A DNA stretch of 6,338 nucleotides from assembly GCA_021202835.1 (NCBI GenBank), contig JAJQCI010000363.1, positions 1 through 6,338 on the forward strand, given 5' to 3'. Positions within the stretch are counted from its first letter, which is position 1. The number at the start of each line of letters is the position of its first letter. Below, piece by piece: positions 5,628-6,338 of the stretch. The position numbers and the translations under genes are program-made. The notes below the pieces were generated by a model. It was given only the letters and a program-made list of their open reading frames with translations. It did not search any database and was not told where the DNA came from. This DNA is from Clostridiales bacterium. GTDB lineage: Bacteria > Bacillota > Clostridia > Lachnospirales > CAG-274.

Positions 5628-6338
5628 TTAGTCTTCTATAAAATTAGCCAAAAGATATTCCTCAGCTTCGGGACACCAAAGTCCGTTATTGGCGTCTACA
5701 ATATCAGCCAGAGCAACAAGTCTTTCGTCATTGTCGGCTTCGCCCTTTGCTCTTAAGTCTGTAAGAGCCGTAAGGGGCATTGAAAGGTGAGTATAAATAA
5801 GCTTCTTTCCGCCGGGGATATTGGGAAGATTCAGCGTTGTTTCGGCTGCGGCGTCAAGGCCTCCTATGTGTGTGACCATAACGGCAGGGTTAATTCTGCC
5901 CTCTGCGGTAAGCCTTAAAGACTCTATCATATCGTCTGTGTTGCCGCCGGTTGTTCCCATAACGTGAGTTGAGTTATAATGTACGTCATAGAAATTCATT
6001 GAAGCGCTGAACTTGTTGTCTGTAGGGCCGGCGAAGAAGTTAAGACAGCCGTCTCTGCCTAAAATATCGCTTGAAAGAGTTACTACGGAAGCGACAGGCG
6101 CATAGCAGAGAACATCGTCAAAGCCAGTTCCCCCTGAAATTTTTATAAGCTCCTCTGCGGCGTTTTCAAAAACAGCCGTATTTACAAAGCGAAGGTCAAT
6201 GCCTTCTTCTTTCATAACCTCTGCAGGCGGAAAGAGTGAAGCGGCTCTGTCAAGTCTTTCCTGATTTATATCTGTAACAACAACCATAGAGGGGCGAACG
6301 TCTCTGTGAAGGGCATATGTCAAAGCGCCTAATCCCAT
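5628..6338 (-). CDS. Zinc-type (MDR) sugar-phosphate dehydrogenase, L-sorbose-1-phosphate reductase-like, N-terminus outside window
   Basis: The last 236 residues of a medium-chain dehydrogenase; the frame is open to the right edge. Visible first is the cofactor loop MGLGALTYA, part of a Rossmann fold, followed by a strand ending VVVTDIN. The acidic residue at its end usually indicates NAD(H) preference. Later come GCLNFFAGP (97-105), GTTGGNTDDM (128-137), GRINPAVMVTHIGGL (147-161) and NIPGGKKLIYTH (173-184). These segments resemble the SorE-type L-sorbose-1-phosphate reductases, which interconvert L-sorbose 1-phosphate and D-glucitol 6-phosphate. Given a family length of roughly 410-430, about 180 residues with the catalytic zinc ligands lie beyond the window. 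It is the first visible gene of the operon and probably oxidises a hexitol phosphate made by the PTS. The family call is from remembered motifs; the exact substrate is inference. Confidence 0.85.
   Translation of the reverse strand: MGLGALTYALHRDVRPSMVVVTDINQERLDRAASLFPPAEVMKEEGIDLRFVNTAVFENAAEELIKISGGTGFDDVLCYAPVASVVTLSSDILGRDGCLNFFAGPTDNKFSASMNFYDVHYNSTHVMGTTGGNTDDMIESLRLTAEGRINPAVMVTHIGGLDAAAETTLNLPNIPGGKKLIYTHLSMPLTALTDLRAKGEADNDERLVALADIVDANNGLWCPEAEEYLLANFIED

Overview
The window is a 6.3 kb piece of a bacterial chromosome, most likely from a Gram-positive anaerobe of the Clostridia. The reasons are strong AGGAGG-type Shine-Dalgarno sites before every start that can be seen, heavy use of AGA and ATA codons, compact rho-independent terminators, and Firmicute-like protein sequences. 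This placement is inferred from style and protein resemblance; no ribosomal marker gene is present. No RNA gene, CRISPR array, insertion sequence or phage gene was found.

Layout. The left third is on the plus strand. It holds the C-terminal half of the excision-repair ATPase UvrA, cut by the window edge, followed 16 bases later by a ThiF/MoeB/HesA-family adenylyltransferase. The adenylyltransferase has a perfect ribosome site, but its reading frame breaks at an 8-A run eight codons in. A -1 shift on the run restores a normal 251-residue protein. A 100-base convergent gap with two hairpins separates it from a minus-strand gene for a six-span HdeD/DUF308 membrane protein. That gene has its own textbook promoter, so it is a separate transcription unit.

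The right 60% is a minus-strand hexitol-type operon. In transcription order it holds a zinc-type dehydrogenase of the L-sorbose-1-phosphate reductase kind (cut by the right edge), a DeoR-family sugar-phosphate-responsive repressor, and a full-length mannitol-type PTS permease with IIC, IIB and IIA fused. A strong terminator ends the operon. The likely logic is that the permease imports and phosphorylates a hexitol (mannitol by homology), the dehydrogenase oxidises a hexitol phosphate to a ketose phosphate, and the DeoR protein senses a phosphorylated intermediate. No MtlD-type mannitol-1-phosphate dehydrogenase and no PRD-type MtlR activator lies in the window.

Most of the window is ordinary. 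The observations most worth a second look are (1) the A AAA AAA slippery site and frameshift in the ThiF-like gene, together with loss of two family cysteines, and (2) two overlapping inverted repeats in the 61-base gap before the DeoR gene. One of these repeats runs into the Shine-Dalgarno site and could act as an operator or an RNA switch.
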